This document shows positions 35,325-47,526 of a stretch of DNA of 64,000 bases, one piece after another. The stretch spans positions 16,649,785 through 16,713,784 of the forward strand of contig CM055100.1 of assembly GCA_029204225.1 (NCBI GenBank), read 5' to 3'. A model generated the notes under the pieces. It was not told the origin of the DNA. It saw nothing but the letters and a program-made list of their open reading frames with translations, and made no database searches. The position numbers and the translations under genes are program-made. The DNA is from Diphasiastrum complanatum (lineage: Eukaryota > Streptophyta > Lycopodiopsida > Lycopodiales > Lycopodiaceae). Each line of letters starts with the position of its first letter. Position 1 is the stretch's first letter.

Positions 35325-35890
35325 CAACACTCCACATGGGTAACTTTAGGTGCATGTAAATATCTCTATAGGACTCCAAATTTAAATTTTTTTATAGACA
35401 TGTTTCTATGGTCATAAATGATTTTTGAAAGTAGATAGCCAAAGAAAGAGTTGTAAAAGACCTCCAAAAGAGTTGAAACTTTCTAGCACCTTACAATAAT
35501 TTTCAATAATTTTCAGCACTTGACATGTGTAACTTTAGATGCATATATCTATCTCTATGTAACTCCAAATTGAAAAAAAATTGAGACACATGTTTCTATG
35601 GTCATATAATACTTTTTAAAGTAGACAAACCAAAAAAATATTGTTAAAATCATGGTATTACACAGTCATATATGATATTTCAAGTTTTTGTGATTTTTAT
35701 CAACACTTAAAAGGGTAGCTTTGAATGCACGTATCTATCTTTATAAATCTCCAAATTCACTTTTTTTTAATAGGCATGTCTCTATAATCATATAGGATTT
35801 TAAGAGTAGACAAGCTAAAAATTGAATGTAAAATTCACAACAATGAAGTCCCATATATGAAAATATTGAAGTTTCATTAGTACCCCCACA
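35325..35890 (+). repeat. three diverged tandem units, about 188 bp
   Basis: Units start at 35,325, 35,514 and 35,701. Each contains CAACACT-like start, GGTAACTTT--TGCA, TATCTATCT, CTCCAAATT and CATGTTTCTATGGTCATA in order. Satellite-like and AT-rich; no coding. Confidence 0.8.
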
Positions 35891-37300
35891 TGTTTGACAC
35901 ATCATATCTTACATATAAGTTGCTCAAAATGAAGGTCTCAAAATTTTTAATCGATAAATGTATAATGAAAAACACATATATCAAAGGATTTGATGTGATT
36001 CATTATAGTTTATGAGATATAATTTTTTGAATAAGTGCTTGAAATGCACACTCTTGTGACGAATTGTGTTAATCAGCAGTTCTTGCAACCTCTGATCAAC
36101 TTAAACCATTTTCTCTCTCCATGCATATAAGCAGATTGAAATTGAGAGAATCAGTTGAACATCAATTTGGTTGAACGCCAATGTGAGCTAGGCACAGAAT
36201 TGCTAGTCGATGTCCAAGGTGTCTTCTAATAAGCGAGACGATTTGATATTACTCGTGAGAGACATAGTTTCTCTTGTGCCGACGCGCTATGTGGGTCTGT
36301 CACAACAACGCTTATTAGCAAAAGATCATTGACAATATAGTAGCTTGAATGCACATATTGAATGATCTCAAATGCTTGAATGTCTGATTGTTGTCTTAAC
36401 ATGTTCAGTTGTTTACTCTTTATTTTGCACACCGGTTTCATTTTTTTGTATGCTTAAACAAATTACAACATAGGTCAGAAGTGTAATATATAAAGACAAC
36501 CATTATGTGGAAGCTCTACGAAGTAGTCCCTATTTACTTGGAAATATATGACGGGACAAAGTATCATAAACAACCTATTATCTCTGATAAATGCTCATCG
36601 TTCTATAATCTATGTCTGAGCTTAGAGCACAACTTAAAAAGCTATCATAAAGTAGTGGATATGGATTCTAGAGAAGTCGAATTAAACTCAATTGGTGAGA
36701 AGGAAAACCCAGGTCGAAGTAAGAGAGCATTTGACAAAAAGTCCTCTAGCATAAAATTCTATGAGGCAAAATTGGAAATAGGCTATAGCAATTAGATAAC
36801 ACAGAAGACCTAGATCTGCTGAGAAGTAGCTTAGAATAAAACTTGTTTCACCAACGTTTACTTCAGCAAAGGCTGACGTCGCAGCCTTTTCACGCTCATC
36901 CCATACAACTATGCTAACGGATTTGACAACGACAGCAGCCACCCACGATCTCCTACAGATAGCACATCCACTTTGTACTTTCTTCATCTGCACACCTGTA
37001 ACGTTATGTATATATATTGAATACCACTTGCGTACTCAGTTGATTGAAGATGAAGTGTGTGTCAAATAATAGCATCAGAAGCTTATCAGACATAGACGAA
37101 GTAGATGCCTTGCGCATTGATTCTTTCTTTGGCAGTAATAGGTTCATTCCTTTACAGATTGAATTAGCTTTGTAGCGCACGCGGTTTCGTCCACTATTGT
37201 CTTGTGCTCTACCGCATTATTGACATGTATATTTTGCTATACTTAATCTGATAACAGCTCTTTTGTTCTGCATTCAAATTTGTGTCAATATTGCTATTTA
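35891..37300. other. intergenic, no gene seen
   Basis: Short frames only, none with a recognisable domain. The frame at 36,505-36,795 has no known motif. Confidence 0.45.
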
Positions 37301-38850
37301 AAATAAATATTCTTTGCCTAAATACTTCACAAAGATAGATCTTAGAACTGGATATCATCAAATTAGGATTCATCCGAATGATGTGCAAAAGACTGGTTTT
37401 TGGACGAGGTTCGGTCATTATGAATTTCTCGTGCTTCCTTTTGGGTTGACAAATGCACCAGCTACAATCCAACAAATGATGAATGACCTTTTTCATCCAT
37501 ATCTAGGGAAGTGTGTGGTTATATTCTTAGATGGCATTCTCATCTACAGTAGGAAACTTAAGGAGCATTTGAGTCATCTTAAAACTGTCTTAGATATTCT
37601 CAGATGAGAGAAACTTTATGCTAAGGAATCTAAATGTGAGTTCTTTAAGCATGAGTTATTGTACCTCGATCATAAGATCACCCGTAGTGGATTGGAGATT
37701 GATGACAGTAAGGTCAAGACAGTGTTTGAGTGGCCCGATACCGAAGACAGTTAGAGACATTACATTTTTTCTCGGTTTTATAGTTATCTTTTGTAAGTCA
37801 ATTGAAGATTATGCAAAAGTGACAGCACCTTAAAATAATTTGACTAAAGGCAGAGTTAACAAAAAGAAATAGAGAGGTCAACCTAGTGAGCCTTTTGAGT
37901 GAAATGATGAATTGAACCACTGCTTTCAGAAACTCAAGCAAATGGTTGCTTTTGCTCCTATTTTATAGATCGCAAATCCAAATATACCTTACGTCGTGGC
38001 GTTTGAAAGAAAGAAACTCACAAGGTCTCAGTTGCATTACACAACTCAGGAGAAGGAGTTATTTGCGGGATACATGCACTTAAAACTTGGAGGCATTACC
38101 TTTATGGTAGTAAGTTTATAGTGTATACAGATCACCAGCCTCTAAAGTTTATAATGTATACAGATCACCAGCCTCTAAAGTTTACAGTGTATACAGATCA
38201 CCAGCATCTAAAGTACTTTTGTAATCAGAGTGATCTGAGGGGTCGTAAAGCTCGCTGGGCTGAGCTTTTATGCAAGAATTTGATCATGAGATCCGATATG
38301 TCAAGGGCAGCTCTAACCAAGTTGCGGATGTGCTTAGTCGGATTGGTGAACTAAATGAAATTTCATTCCCGTAGATTTCCACCGATCTATATCTTTCACT
38401 GAGATGGAGGTTTGAATTGGATTCTCATTTTGGTCCCATCTGGAAGGTGGTGGAGATAGAAAAAAAAAATGAGAGTGGAATAGAGATTTATTCACAGGGG
38501 TCTCAGGTTCCTAGGAAAGACAAAAAGATAGCAGAACAGTTTTCTATCTGAGGTGGTTTATTATTTCAAAATGGAAAAATTTGTGTACCAACGAATGATG
38601 AGTTAAAGAAGAGCATTCTTTATGAGTGTCATGTCGTTCCCTGTGCAGGTCATCCAGGTATACACAGGACTTGGACTTGGTCAGAAGAGAGTTTCATTGG
38701 CCAAAACTCAAGGCATTTGTCGAGTCTTATGGCTGAACACTTGAAGACTGGAGGGTTGTTACATCTCCTAGATATCCCTCAAAAATGATGGAAAAGTATA
38801 TTTATGGATTTTGTGGTTGGACTTCCAAAGACCCAACGCCAAAATGTTAG
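37300..38850 (+). pseudogene. Ty3/gypsy RT-RNase H-integrase fragment
   Basis: A 98-codon frame (37,314-37,607) is gypsy reverse transcriptase: [26 protein letters not shown] and, at the active site, [10 protein letters not shown] where functional elements have FLDDILIYS. Broken frames continue through the thumb/connection region (KCEFFKHELLYL, FLGF), RNase H (YTTQEKEL, then YTDHQPLK) and the integrase zinc region (ECHVVPCAGHPG, SFHWPKLKAF). The fragment stops at MDFVVGLPKTQ, the start of the integrase core, about 38,840. No gag, protease or LTR is visible. Dead copy. Confidence 0.85.
38112..38210 (+). repeat. 33-bp x3 repeat of RNase H YTDH motif
   Basis: Three adjacent 33-bp units (38,112, 38,145, 38,178), each encoding 11 codons around VYTDHQPLK, the conserved RNase H segment that contains a catalytic Asp. 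Functional elements have a single copy. Confidence 0.95.
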
Positions 38851-39393
38851 CATAAATCTCAACATTCTCATAAAATCCAAGAATGTTAGCAAGTTCAAGC
38901 CAAGCATCCTGAATTGTCTCAAAGGCTACAAAAATATTGGGGTCCTGATTCGAAATATGATTAAGACCTTTTTTTTAATTCAACACATAGCCATGAATTA
39001 ACAACAAAGTCCGGATTGTAGGAAATGACATGGCCCCAAGTATTGTGTACGGATGGGGCCAATCTTTTGCTATTAGAACAGATGCATGAAGGGATTGACT
39101 CCATATAGAAATGACAGAATGTGTCCATAGGTTTGTAGAAAGAAGAAATTAAATTAGGCATAAAATTTCCAGCCAAACCTAATCATATCCCAAACATCTT
39201 TTATATCAATCAACAATCTGTCTAAAAGTTCATGAAAAAAGTCTTAAAAGGAAATTTATCAAGACATTTATTGACAAAGAGTACGTGAATAAATTTTTTA
39301 TCTGTGGGAGCCGTTCTAACTAGTTTTTATCTTCCATGAGGTAGGTGGGAAATGGAGCATACCTAACCTTCTTCAATCAAAGGGTCCTGCACA
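38851..39393. other. intergenic, no gene seen
   Basis: Sequence changes abruptly from gypsy integrase to unrelated DNA at about 38,840. No feature recognised. Confidence 0.4.
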
Positions 39394-41142
39394 TCAATCA
39401 TCATATAGTAAGTGATGTATCAGAAAATCATTAGCAACCTTTGCTGAACTGACATAAGGAGATTGAAACCTTCCTCTTCCTCTGCCATAGGAGACATTAG
39501 AGCTTCTAGGAGTAGCAATGTTGGTGACAGATGGGAAGAACGGTTTCAGCAACAGAAGGGAGAGCTGTTTTTGTGGTCGTCCATTGAAAGCTCTTGGGGT
39601 CCTTCCACGAAAAACAAACCGTCCACCTCTTACAAATTTTCTACGAGAAGGAATTCTTAAACTTTTAGACGGAATATCATCATTTTTCTTTTTTAAGAAG
39701 GCAAGAGGTTTTAAAGCTTTTTCAATAAAAGATAGACATGTTCCATTCATAGAGGGAAACAAGCAGCCGTTAGTATTTTTAGCAAGAGTTTTTATTCCTT
39801 TGATAATAAACTCTCGAAAGTAAATAAACACTAAAGAGGCTCTAATGATTAATTTTGCTTCGAACGATAGCCACATGACAAAAGTATAAAGTTTAATTTT
39901 CAGGCTATCTCCAGGCATGAAGAGGTCAAGGTTATTGAGGATGTGCCAAATGGCATGATCAAACCATAAAATCTGCCCATTGCATTTGGTATTCTTTCTC
40001 CCACAGTCACATTTTATATAAGGGCGAGAAAGTTCCAAGCCTCATCAAGGTATTTTTTTTGTTTTTTCACTGTTTTCGCCTTGACACATTTTTCCTCTTG
40101 AAAAGATGCCATGGAGAGGGGCATCTGGAAGGTTCAAATTGATCCATTCCAAACATGGCAGGAAGGTGAAGATGGCTATCAATTATATAATGTTCGTCTA
40201 TAGCCATCTTTTTATGTGCCTCCTTAATCTTCTTTGGATCACCATCTATGTCCCCTAGAATTATCCACATGCCAGCTGAGATAGGTGCCATCGCAGCAAA
40301 GTTATCAAACAACCAAGATTTATTATCAACAATTCTCAAAAGATCTTCAAACACCCTATCAGGCATAAGATGGTTAGAAAATGGAGCCTCACTGGGTTTA
40401 AAGGAGGAGACTTCCGCAGGGGGTGGAAGATAATATTTTTGCATGACGGTCTCAACCTCTTCGTGGGATAAATCCTCCAAAGAAATCAGGTTGTGTTTGG
40501 AAGTGCTAAAATGGAAGGAGCCATCATACTTGGGTTCTTTTTGGGCAGATTTAGAAGTGGAATCAAGCCCATGCAAGTTTAAAATCTCTTCATATAATCA
40601 AAGGCCGAAACCTCAAAATCCTCTTGGGCTTTTGCATCTGCTTCCTCAAGTAACGCAAGAGACTCATGGATGGAAATGAGTTTTTCAAGAACCAAGTTTG
40701 GGCAATTATGAGAAAGTTGTCATAGTTTACACCAATCAGAAATAGAAAGTTGTGTTAGAAGAAGAAGAGAAGTATTAGGATAAGGTTGGAGAGTAGCAAG
40801 GTCAAGTTCTTGGAGTTTGTCATGGAAATCTTTTGTACATGCAATAAAGGCTTGTGCCGCCAAGGAGGGGGCAATAAGCGATGATACATACCCTAGGCTT
40901 AATAAATTAGTATGCCAAGTATAACTCTGAAAACACATCACCAGAAAAAGCATCATTAGCAAAACACATGGCAAAGTAAGCCATAAAAAGTTGGACTGAA
41001 CGAGGGGACTCCTCTCCAACAAAAAAAAGTGTGTGTGTTTGAATCTATCAAAACTAAACTGTACAAAATTGTTTGCTAATGAACAAAACAATACGAAATG
41101 AAATAACCAAGTCGTAAAACTGGTGTCTTCTGAATCTGCCAT
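39394..41142 (-). pseudogene. unrecognised minus-strand coding remnant
   Basis: Frames of 140, 169 and 214 codons (starts at 41,142, 40,576 and 40,038) follow one another on the minus strand and look like one broken protein. The first opens MADSEDTSFTTW, and in another frame reads VQLFMAYFAMCFANDAFSG. The middle has an acidic segment around LEDLSHEEVETVMQKYY. The last has a basic Gly/Arg stretch (SRRKFVRGGRFVFRGR, SYGRGRGRF) near its end. I know no family with this layout. An RG-rich tail is common in gag-like nucleic-acid-binding proteins, so a decayed retroelement gag is the first guess. Confidence 0.35.
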
Positions 41143-41479
41143 AAAACAACCATGTTGAAGAGAGAGTGCTCACCTTCATCCATCCACAACAATAACCAAA
41201 GTAAAAATAGGGGAATTATTGTGGGAACTACAATATATATATATATTCAGAGTTTTTAACATGAACGAAAAAAAGTACGTTCTATTTCTTTTTTTACTGC
41301 ATCAGAAAACCAATCAAATATTAAAATAATAAGTCCGCATAGGTATGTTGTAAATCCAATAGCCATTACGTTAAACAACTATGGCGCTGAAAAAGTCAAT
41401 AGCACCATAGTCCTATGAGATCTATAGGACCACACCAGCAATGTTAAAGCATGAACAAGTGAGTAAAAGAAAATGTATT

Positions 41480-41602
41480 ATGGAAGGAGCAGGGCAAAGG
41501 CCATTCTGCCCGGTAAAATTTGGGCGAGGCCCGGAGGGGCCGAGCCTAAATTTTTTTGGAAAGCTGAACCGGGCAGAATGGGTTGTGCCCGGCTCCTTCC
41601 AT
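41480..41602. repeat. GC-rich foldback element, 123 bp
   Basis: An almost continuous inverted repeat: ATGGAAGGAGC...CCATTCTGCCCGGT (41,480-41,514) pairs with ACCGGGCAGAATGG...GCTCCTTCCAT (to 41,602), and the inner AAATTTGGGCGAGGCCC pairs with GGGGCCGAGCCTAAATTT. It is distinctly GC-richer than its surroundings. Likely a small foldback/MITE-type element, possibly a small-RNA hairpin. Confidence 0.8.
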
Positions 41603-44087
41603 TGCGTAATGGAGTCTTTGACATTTTCACATGTCATTTACAAAGCATAATCAACAGTTTGGGATTTTTTGGACCAATGAGAAATTGCCACGTGGCAGTC
41701 TGACGCGCACAGTTTGACACGGACTGACACGCAGTTTGACGCGGACTGGAATGGGCTTCACAATTTTGAAATTTTTAAAAAAAAATTCAGTGACATTTTA
41801 TGCTTTTTAAAAAGTTCAAAAAGTGACATAATCAACAGAAAGAATCCATTACTTATTAATAAACAGTAGTAAGAACCACATCATACACTGGAAGTCGTTA
41901 AAAACACACGTCTAGTGTACCTTAAGAGTCGGAATTTTTTTCCCTTTTTGTAAGTATGTAAATATGTAAATACTTATTAGCAAAAATTTTATTTATTTAC
42001 TCTGTTTTATATATATAATTAACTCAGCAGGTACAAGTAGAAAATCCAAGCTGGTAACCAGAAGATACCATGTGAACAGGCAGATAGAAATGGGATAGAA
42101 TCGGTAAATTCACCATACTCTGTAAAAAGCGGTTCAGCCAGGTAATTTGTAAATACAGTATCATATACAAATTTAACACTAGCATGTAGGATCACAAATT
42201 ATATGTGAGCCATCCAACCTGACAGTAGATTTTTTCCTTTTTATCTCCCTTTTTTTTTTTTAAATTCTCCTTTTTAAGCCCAAGTTTTAATCAACATGTC
42301 ATTATTGAGGCTTACTACTAACAATGTTGTTACTAGTATTGAATAACAACAAAGTTTTCTTATTACATCAGTATAATCATCAGAATAACAGTGCATCCCT
42401 ATTAGAGATAGAAACACCTCTTTTCTAAAAAAATACATATAAGGAAAGCAGCCTTCTTTTTTTCAGACATCCATATAGGTCAATGTACCATATAATGGAA
42501 GGAGTTATTTCATAGAAGAAGTGAATGTGAAGCTCTAGATCTTATAAGAAAAAGATCATAATAGCCAACCAACCCATAGTAAGGCTTAAAAATGATCTCT
42601 TACAGAGTGTCCATAGAAAACTATACCACTGAACCTTTTTTAACCAACATTTGAGAGTAAACCTCTTAGTGGTAAGTATTCTGTTTAAGTAACATATTTT
42701 AGAGTAGGCTATTTTGCGGTATATAATCTGTTTTTTAATGTTTTAACAAGCTGCATCAAAATATGTTAAAGTAGACACAGCGAAATGTAAGTTGACTAAA
42801 AAGCCAACTATTTTTAAAAGCATACATGGTTTTTTTCACAATAGTAATAAACCAATATTTCACAGCAACCACTTATTTTTTTAACCAAATCGGACAGCAG
42901 CACCATCAATGACAGATATGACATCAAATCTTTGACATCTCATTAAAGAAACCAAGGAATGTCAAAACCTGGCCATTCATATTAACATTAGTGAAGTAAC
43001 AAGATGTCACACAGTGCTCTCCTTTACTGAGGCAGAGCCAAATGTAATTACTTCTGTACCAAGCAAACATCACTAGCAAAAGTCAATAGATCAAATTAGC
43101 CTGAAGCAGCACAATAAAGTCAACAGGTCTTTTTTTTCTTATGTAGAAGAGTAACACATCTGACTACTTCTATCAGCTACCCCATTTTAGAGTAGAACTC
43201 TTGGAGGGTACAACCTAGTTTATTGCAATAAGTTTTTCCAACCACACTAGTGGTTACAGAATAAATAGTATATATCAATACTAATAGAACAAACCGGCCT
43301 CTCTGTTTGCTAGCCAAACCCGGACAACATCCTCATCAAAGAGACCAGATAATTTATCTCATTGCCAACTAAAAAATAGTCATCAAGTCTTATCAACAAT
43401 GTTCAACTACGCTATTAACATTGAAGTAAAAATGTCACCATAGCTTTCAAACATTGAAGAACAGCGGAGCAGATTAAAGTTATATCTGTTAAAGCTTCAA
43501 TGTGAAAGAAAGTAGGCTAGGCAGAGCCAGAACTAACAAAGAGAAAACGGGCACAGAGAACATAGAAGTAAGGCAAGACAACGGAAAGGAAACAAAACCA
43601 CAAAAACCCAGCCAAGAACAAGAGCAGAAACCACCAAAAAACGCAGAACAAACCAAACTAACCAAACCCACGAAAGGAAGCGCAATCGGAAAAACCAGCA
43701 TGCAAAGAAACAATAGGGGACAGCAGCAGACCACCACAGAAGCCAACCAAGCCCCCAATCTGCCCCAAAGCGGCAGAACGAGCCACAACAGGGAGCAAAG
43801 GCAAAAAGGTGTGAATTGTCAGAGCAATAAACACACCATCAATGCGCCACTCCGTCAAAAGCACGAGGAGTGGCCAGCCCTCGTATCTTAGTGGCACGGC
43901 CAGTTTGGCCGCGACCAACTTCTGCACGCGACACATGTCCCCAGGCTGCCTGCCGTCCTGCCCGGCCTGCCTTAGTGACATTCAACTTTTGCATGCCACG
44001 TGACCTGATGGGTTATCCTATAATATTTTTCCGGAACTGGTCCACCGTGCATATGTATGTAGCGCAGGCATCCCAAAGGGAGCCGGG
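41603..44087. other. intergenic, AT-rich then A/C-rich
   Basis: No conserved gene. 43,500-43,890 is purine-rich and gives a 129-codon Lys/Gln/Thr-rich frame, which I regard as compositional. From about 43,870 the base composition becomes GC-richer, leading into the tandem repeat. Confidence 0.45.
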
Positions 44088-45383
44088 AACCACGACTTAG
44101 CTTCCCAACCTTCAACTCTTTCCATCCAAACTCACTTGACATACAAGCAGCCAACTCGCCAACAACGATCAGACTTAACCAACTTGAAGTTCCGAAAACC
44201 AACATTGAGATCCAACCTGGCGCCATGCCAGATCGGGGGTCCCGATGTGGGTGACTTCCCTCCAAGCAAGCCGCCCGACATACATCAAACTTAACCAACT
44301 CGAAGCTTCGTTACAAACGAGTAACATCCATTCCAAGCAAGCAGTCTGACTTCCATCAGACTTAACCAACTGAAAGCTTCGTCACGAGCGCTGGAAGCCA
44401 ACCTGGCGCCATGCCAGATTGGACAGCCATAAACAGGTAACTTCCACCCAAGCAAGCCATCCAACTTAGCCGACAGGTTAGAGCCTGTTCCCCAAGAGCT
44501 TAACCCATTCACGTTCATGCAAGGAACACTCAGAACCACAAGCCGCGACAAATATGGAGACAACCAGTTCCTGGACCAAATGGTCCCAAAAGCATACCGC
44601 TGGCGCCACGGACCGAATGGTCCCGACGGCATACCGTTGGCGTCCCGGGATACGACCCTCAACTATGTGCCAACTTAAAAATTTTGAAGCGGCCTTACAA
44701 CTGGCGCTTTTACCGAACACTGAAACCCAGAAGGAAACCACGACTTAGCTTCCCAACCTTCAACTCTTGCCATCCAAACTCACTTGACATACAAGCAGCC
44801 AACTCGCCAACAACGATCAGACTTAACCAACTTGAAGTTCCGAAAACCAACATTGAAATCCAACCTGGCGCCATGCCAGATCGGGGGTCCCGATGTGGGT
44901 GACATCCCTCCAAGCAAGCCGCCCGACATATATCAAACTTAACCAACTCGAAGCTTCGTTACAAACGAGTAACATCCATTCCAAGCAAGCGGTCTGACTT
45001 ACATCAGACTTAACCAACTGAAAGCTTCGTCACGAGCGCTGGAAGCCAACCTGGCGCCATGCCAGACTGGACAGCCATAAACAGGTAACTTCCACCCAAG
45101 CAAGCCATCCAACTCAGCCGACAGGTTAGAGCCCGTTCCCCAAGAGCTTAACCCATTCACGTTCATGCAAGGAACACTCAGAACCACAAGCCGCGACAGA
45201 TATGGAGACAACCAGTTCCTGGACCAAATGGTCCCGAAAGCATACCGTTGGCGCCACGGACCGAATGGTCCCAACGACATACCGTTGGCGTCCCGGGATA
45301 CGACCCTCAACTATGTGCCAACTTAAAAATTTTGAAGCGGCCTTACAACTGGCGCTTTTACCGAACACTGAAACCCAGAAGGT
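44088..45383 (+). repeat. 648-bp tandem duplication with GGCGCC
   Basis: Two nearly identical 648-bp units, 44,088-44,735 and 44,736-45,383, from AACCACGACTTAGC to GAAACCCAGAAGG. Each unit holds smaller repeats (CAGACTTAACCAACT--AAG, CCAAGCAAGCC, CTGGCGCCATGCCAGA). No reading frame is conserved as a known protein. Its GC content and the primer-binding-like site downstream suggest part of a gypsy-type LTR or leader, but this is inference. Confidence 0.9.
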
Positions 45384-46430
45384 AATCAGAGTCAGTTTAA
45401 GGATCCCACTTTATTGATAAATCTGAGAAGGTTACATTTCAAGTGTGTGACCGACCTAGTCTCTGGGGCGCTAGCATGCCAAGGCGAGAGCCATGACAAC
45501 GTTCCAGCAAGGGAGGCTGAGACTTGGTTGGAGCTTGCCCTGAGTCGCAACCCGCACTCCCCTATAGTATTGGTGGGATTCGGCACTCCCCCCTCATAGC
45601 AAGCACTCTACCCAGGCTGGTAAAGCACATTTTTCTCTCTCTATAAAGTCATTTTCTCTCTCTAGATTTTATTGATCCCCAAGCTTCCTTTAATTATGCC
45701 TAGATCGTGTGAGGTGATTGCACATCGATTTGAGCTCTCTGGACTTCACTAAAACCGATCAAAGATTTTCAACCATAGGAACTTGGCGCCGGTTGGATTC
45801 TGGTCACAGTGGCGCCGGGAGCAGCAGGGGTGCTGCTGGCGCCGGGGACAATGCTGGCGCCGAAAGTAAAGCTTGTAAAGGTAGCTTTACAACAATATAC
45901 TCAAAATGCCTATTGTCTCCCATGTGCGTGTGCTCTAGGTTCTTCCGGCGCCTTGGAGGTCATGGCGCCAGGTTTTCTGGCGCCCGTGGCGGGGGTGTCC
46001 CGGCGTCGGCGCCATGGTGCCAGGTGGTCCTGGCGCCAGGTGGCGCCAGCGCCCCGGCTCGCGTTAGAGGGTGGCGTTGGGACATTGGGTCCCGGCTGCC
46101 GGCCCGACGCCAGTCATTTTGCGGCACAGTGGGGTCCCGGTTTGCACGGATTCATGTCCTGCCCGAACTCCACGTGTTGATTTACGACTGGAACGTGGCC
46201 AAAGCTGTCCACGTGCCAATCAGCGCCAACGGTGGCCAGCGAGACAAACAACACCTCGAGCCAAAAAAAAGCACAAAAGACAAAAAGGGAGTGCAAGGAA
46301 AAGCTTAAGGAGGCCCAAACACAGAAAAAAAAAATTCACAAACAACCAAAATAAACAAAGAGGAGGCAAACCCAAGACAGATGCTAAAGAACCGACAAGA
46401 CTAAGCCCAATGCCAAAGTCGAATGCTTAA
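45384..46430 (+). other. GGCGCC-rich region, gypsy-type PBS?
   Basis: A CT-rich stretch with TATAAAG (about 45,641) precedes TTGGCGCCGGTTGG at 45,783-45,796, close to the tRNA-Asp primer-binding site TGGCGCCGTTGCC of plant Athila/Tat gypsy elements. Ten GGCGCC hexamers fall within 45,785-46,050. No gag follows; the 196- and 123-codon frames here are GC-composition frames without domains. Confidence 0.45.
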
Positions 46431-47519
46431 AATAACTGTCTGTCAATTGATTTAAGTCAAGTCGAAGTACGACTGTAGTAATATAACTTGGCAGCAAAAT
46501 CTGCATAAGTCGAAGAAGTTTTTAACCGAGTTTTTTTACAAAAAACAACATGCTGATAGTAGTTGTAAAGTAAGCAAATTGTCTGGCTATATTGAAATCT
46601 ATGCAGCATAGTAGTAGTAGTCAAAACGTCCTAGTCCAGCTCTCAGAAGAGTTTTTGTCGACATCTCCATTTTTTGCTGGTAACTATACATAGAACAGGC
46701 AAATTAGTGTAAAAAGACTAGAAAGTGAATGCTTATGTAGCAACAATGTATAATTGAATGTGTGTGTGTTATCCCGCCAACCGTCCCACAGAACAAGATA
46801 ACCACACAGGTGATGCAACATGTATCCCTAGTGTGGTTATACCTGCTGCACACCTAAAATAACATAGGATGCTAAAATAAGAACCATGTGCAGACAATCA
46901 TTTCCAGGGAATAAGTTTCAAATATAAGTCTCCCTATGGAAGATTTTTTCGATGACAAGTATTCCCATTCAGGAATGTCAACGGATACTTACATTTTCTC
47001 AAGACCATAATGTCAAGTATATCTTGAGATTTCTAAACATCATCCTAAAATTAAGAAAAACAATCAAGATATGAAAATAGTTTATTATCCAAGCCTACTT
47101 TTGAACTAGTCCACAATGCTTGCCAAATTTTACACCAGTCTAGAAGTAACATAACTGCATGGAAAAGTCTTATATTCATAATGCAAGCAAGCCGAATGGT
47201 TATAAAACCAAGTAATTGAAACTTGTCAATGAGCTTAATCTATCCAATACCGGTTATAATGCCTCATGTAGTGAGGGACAAGACAATATAAGATAAAGTG
47301 CATACCAGTGCAGGATAGTAATGTCATGTGTGAATTTGACACATTGACAAACCAGTATTGATGGCGAAATGTTACTAGGCAAATCTAGCCAAGTATGGTT
47401 GGATATTCAAGAGGAATCCTCTCCAACACAAGAGTGGTGTGTGTGTGTTTGTACCTAACAAATCTAAACAAAACAATACAACACATATGAATCTTAAAGT
47501 CAATCAAGAAGATAGTTAT
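46431..47519. other. intergenic, no gene seen
   Basis: AT-rich with no recognised feature. A segment near 47,400-47,490 resembles one at about 41,000-41,100 (TCCTCTCCAACA, then GTGTGTGTTTG), a dispersed repeat of unknown type. Confidence 0.4.
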
Positions 47520-47526
47520 ATCTAGT

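Noticed and set aside
43502-43981. 129-codon Lys/Gln-rich plus frame and 99- and 107-codon hydrophobic minus frames
   Set aside because: Mutually antisense and explained by an A/C-rich stretch; no motif in any of them.
44088-45383. Repeated minus-strand frames with Trp/Leu-Ser phrases
   Set aside because: They recur only because the 648-bp unit is duplicated; there is no protein similarity.
45718-46430. Frames of 196, 123 and 119 codons
   Set aside because: Overlapping frames in GC-rich repeats; no domain, and the open length follows from few stop codons at this composition.
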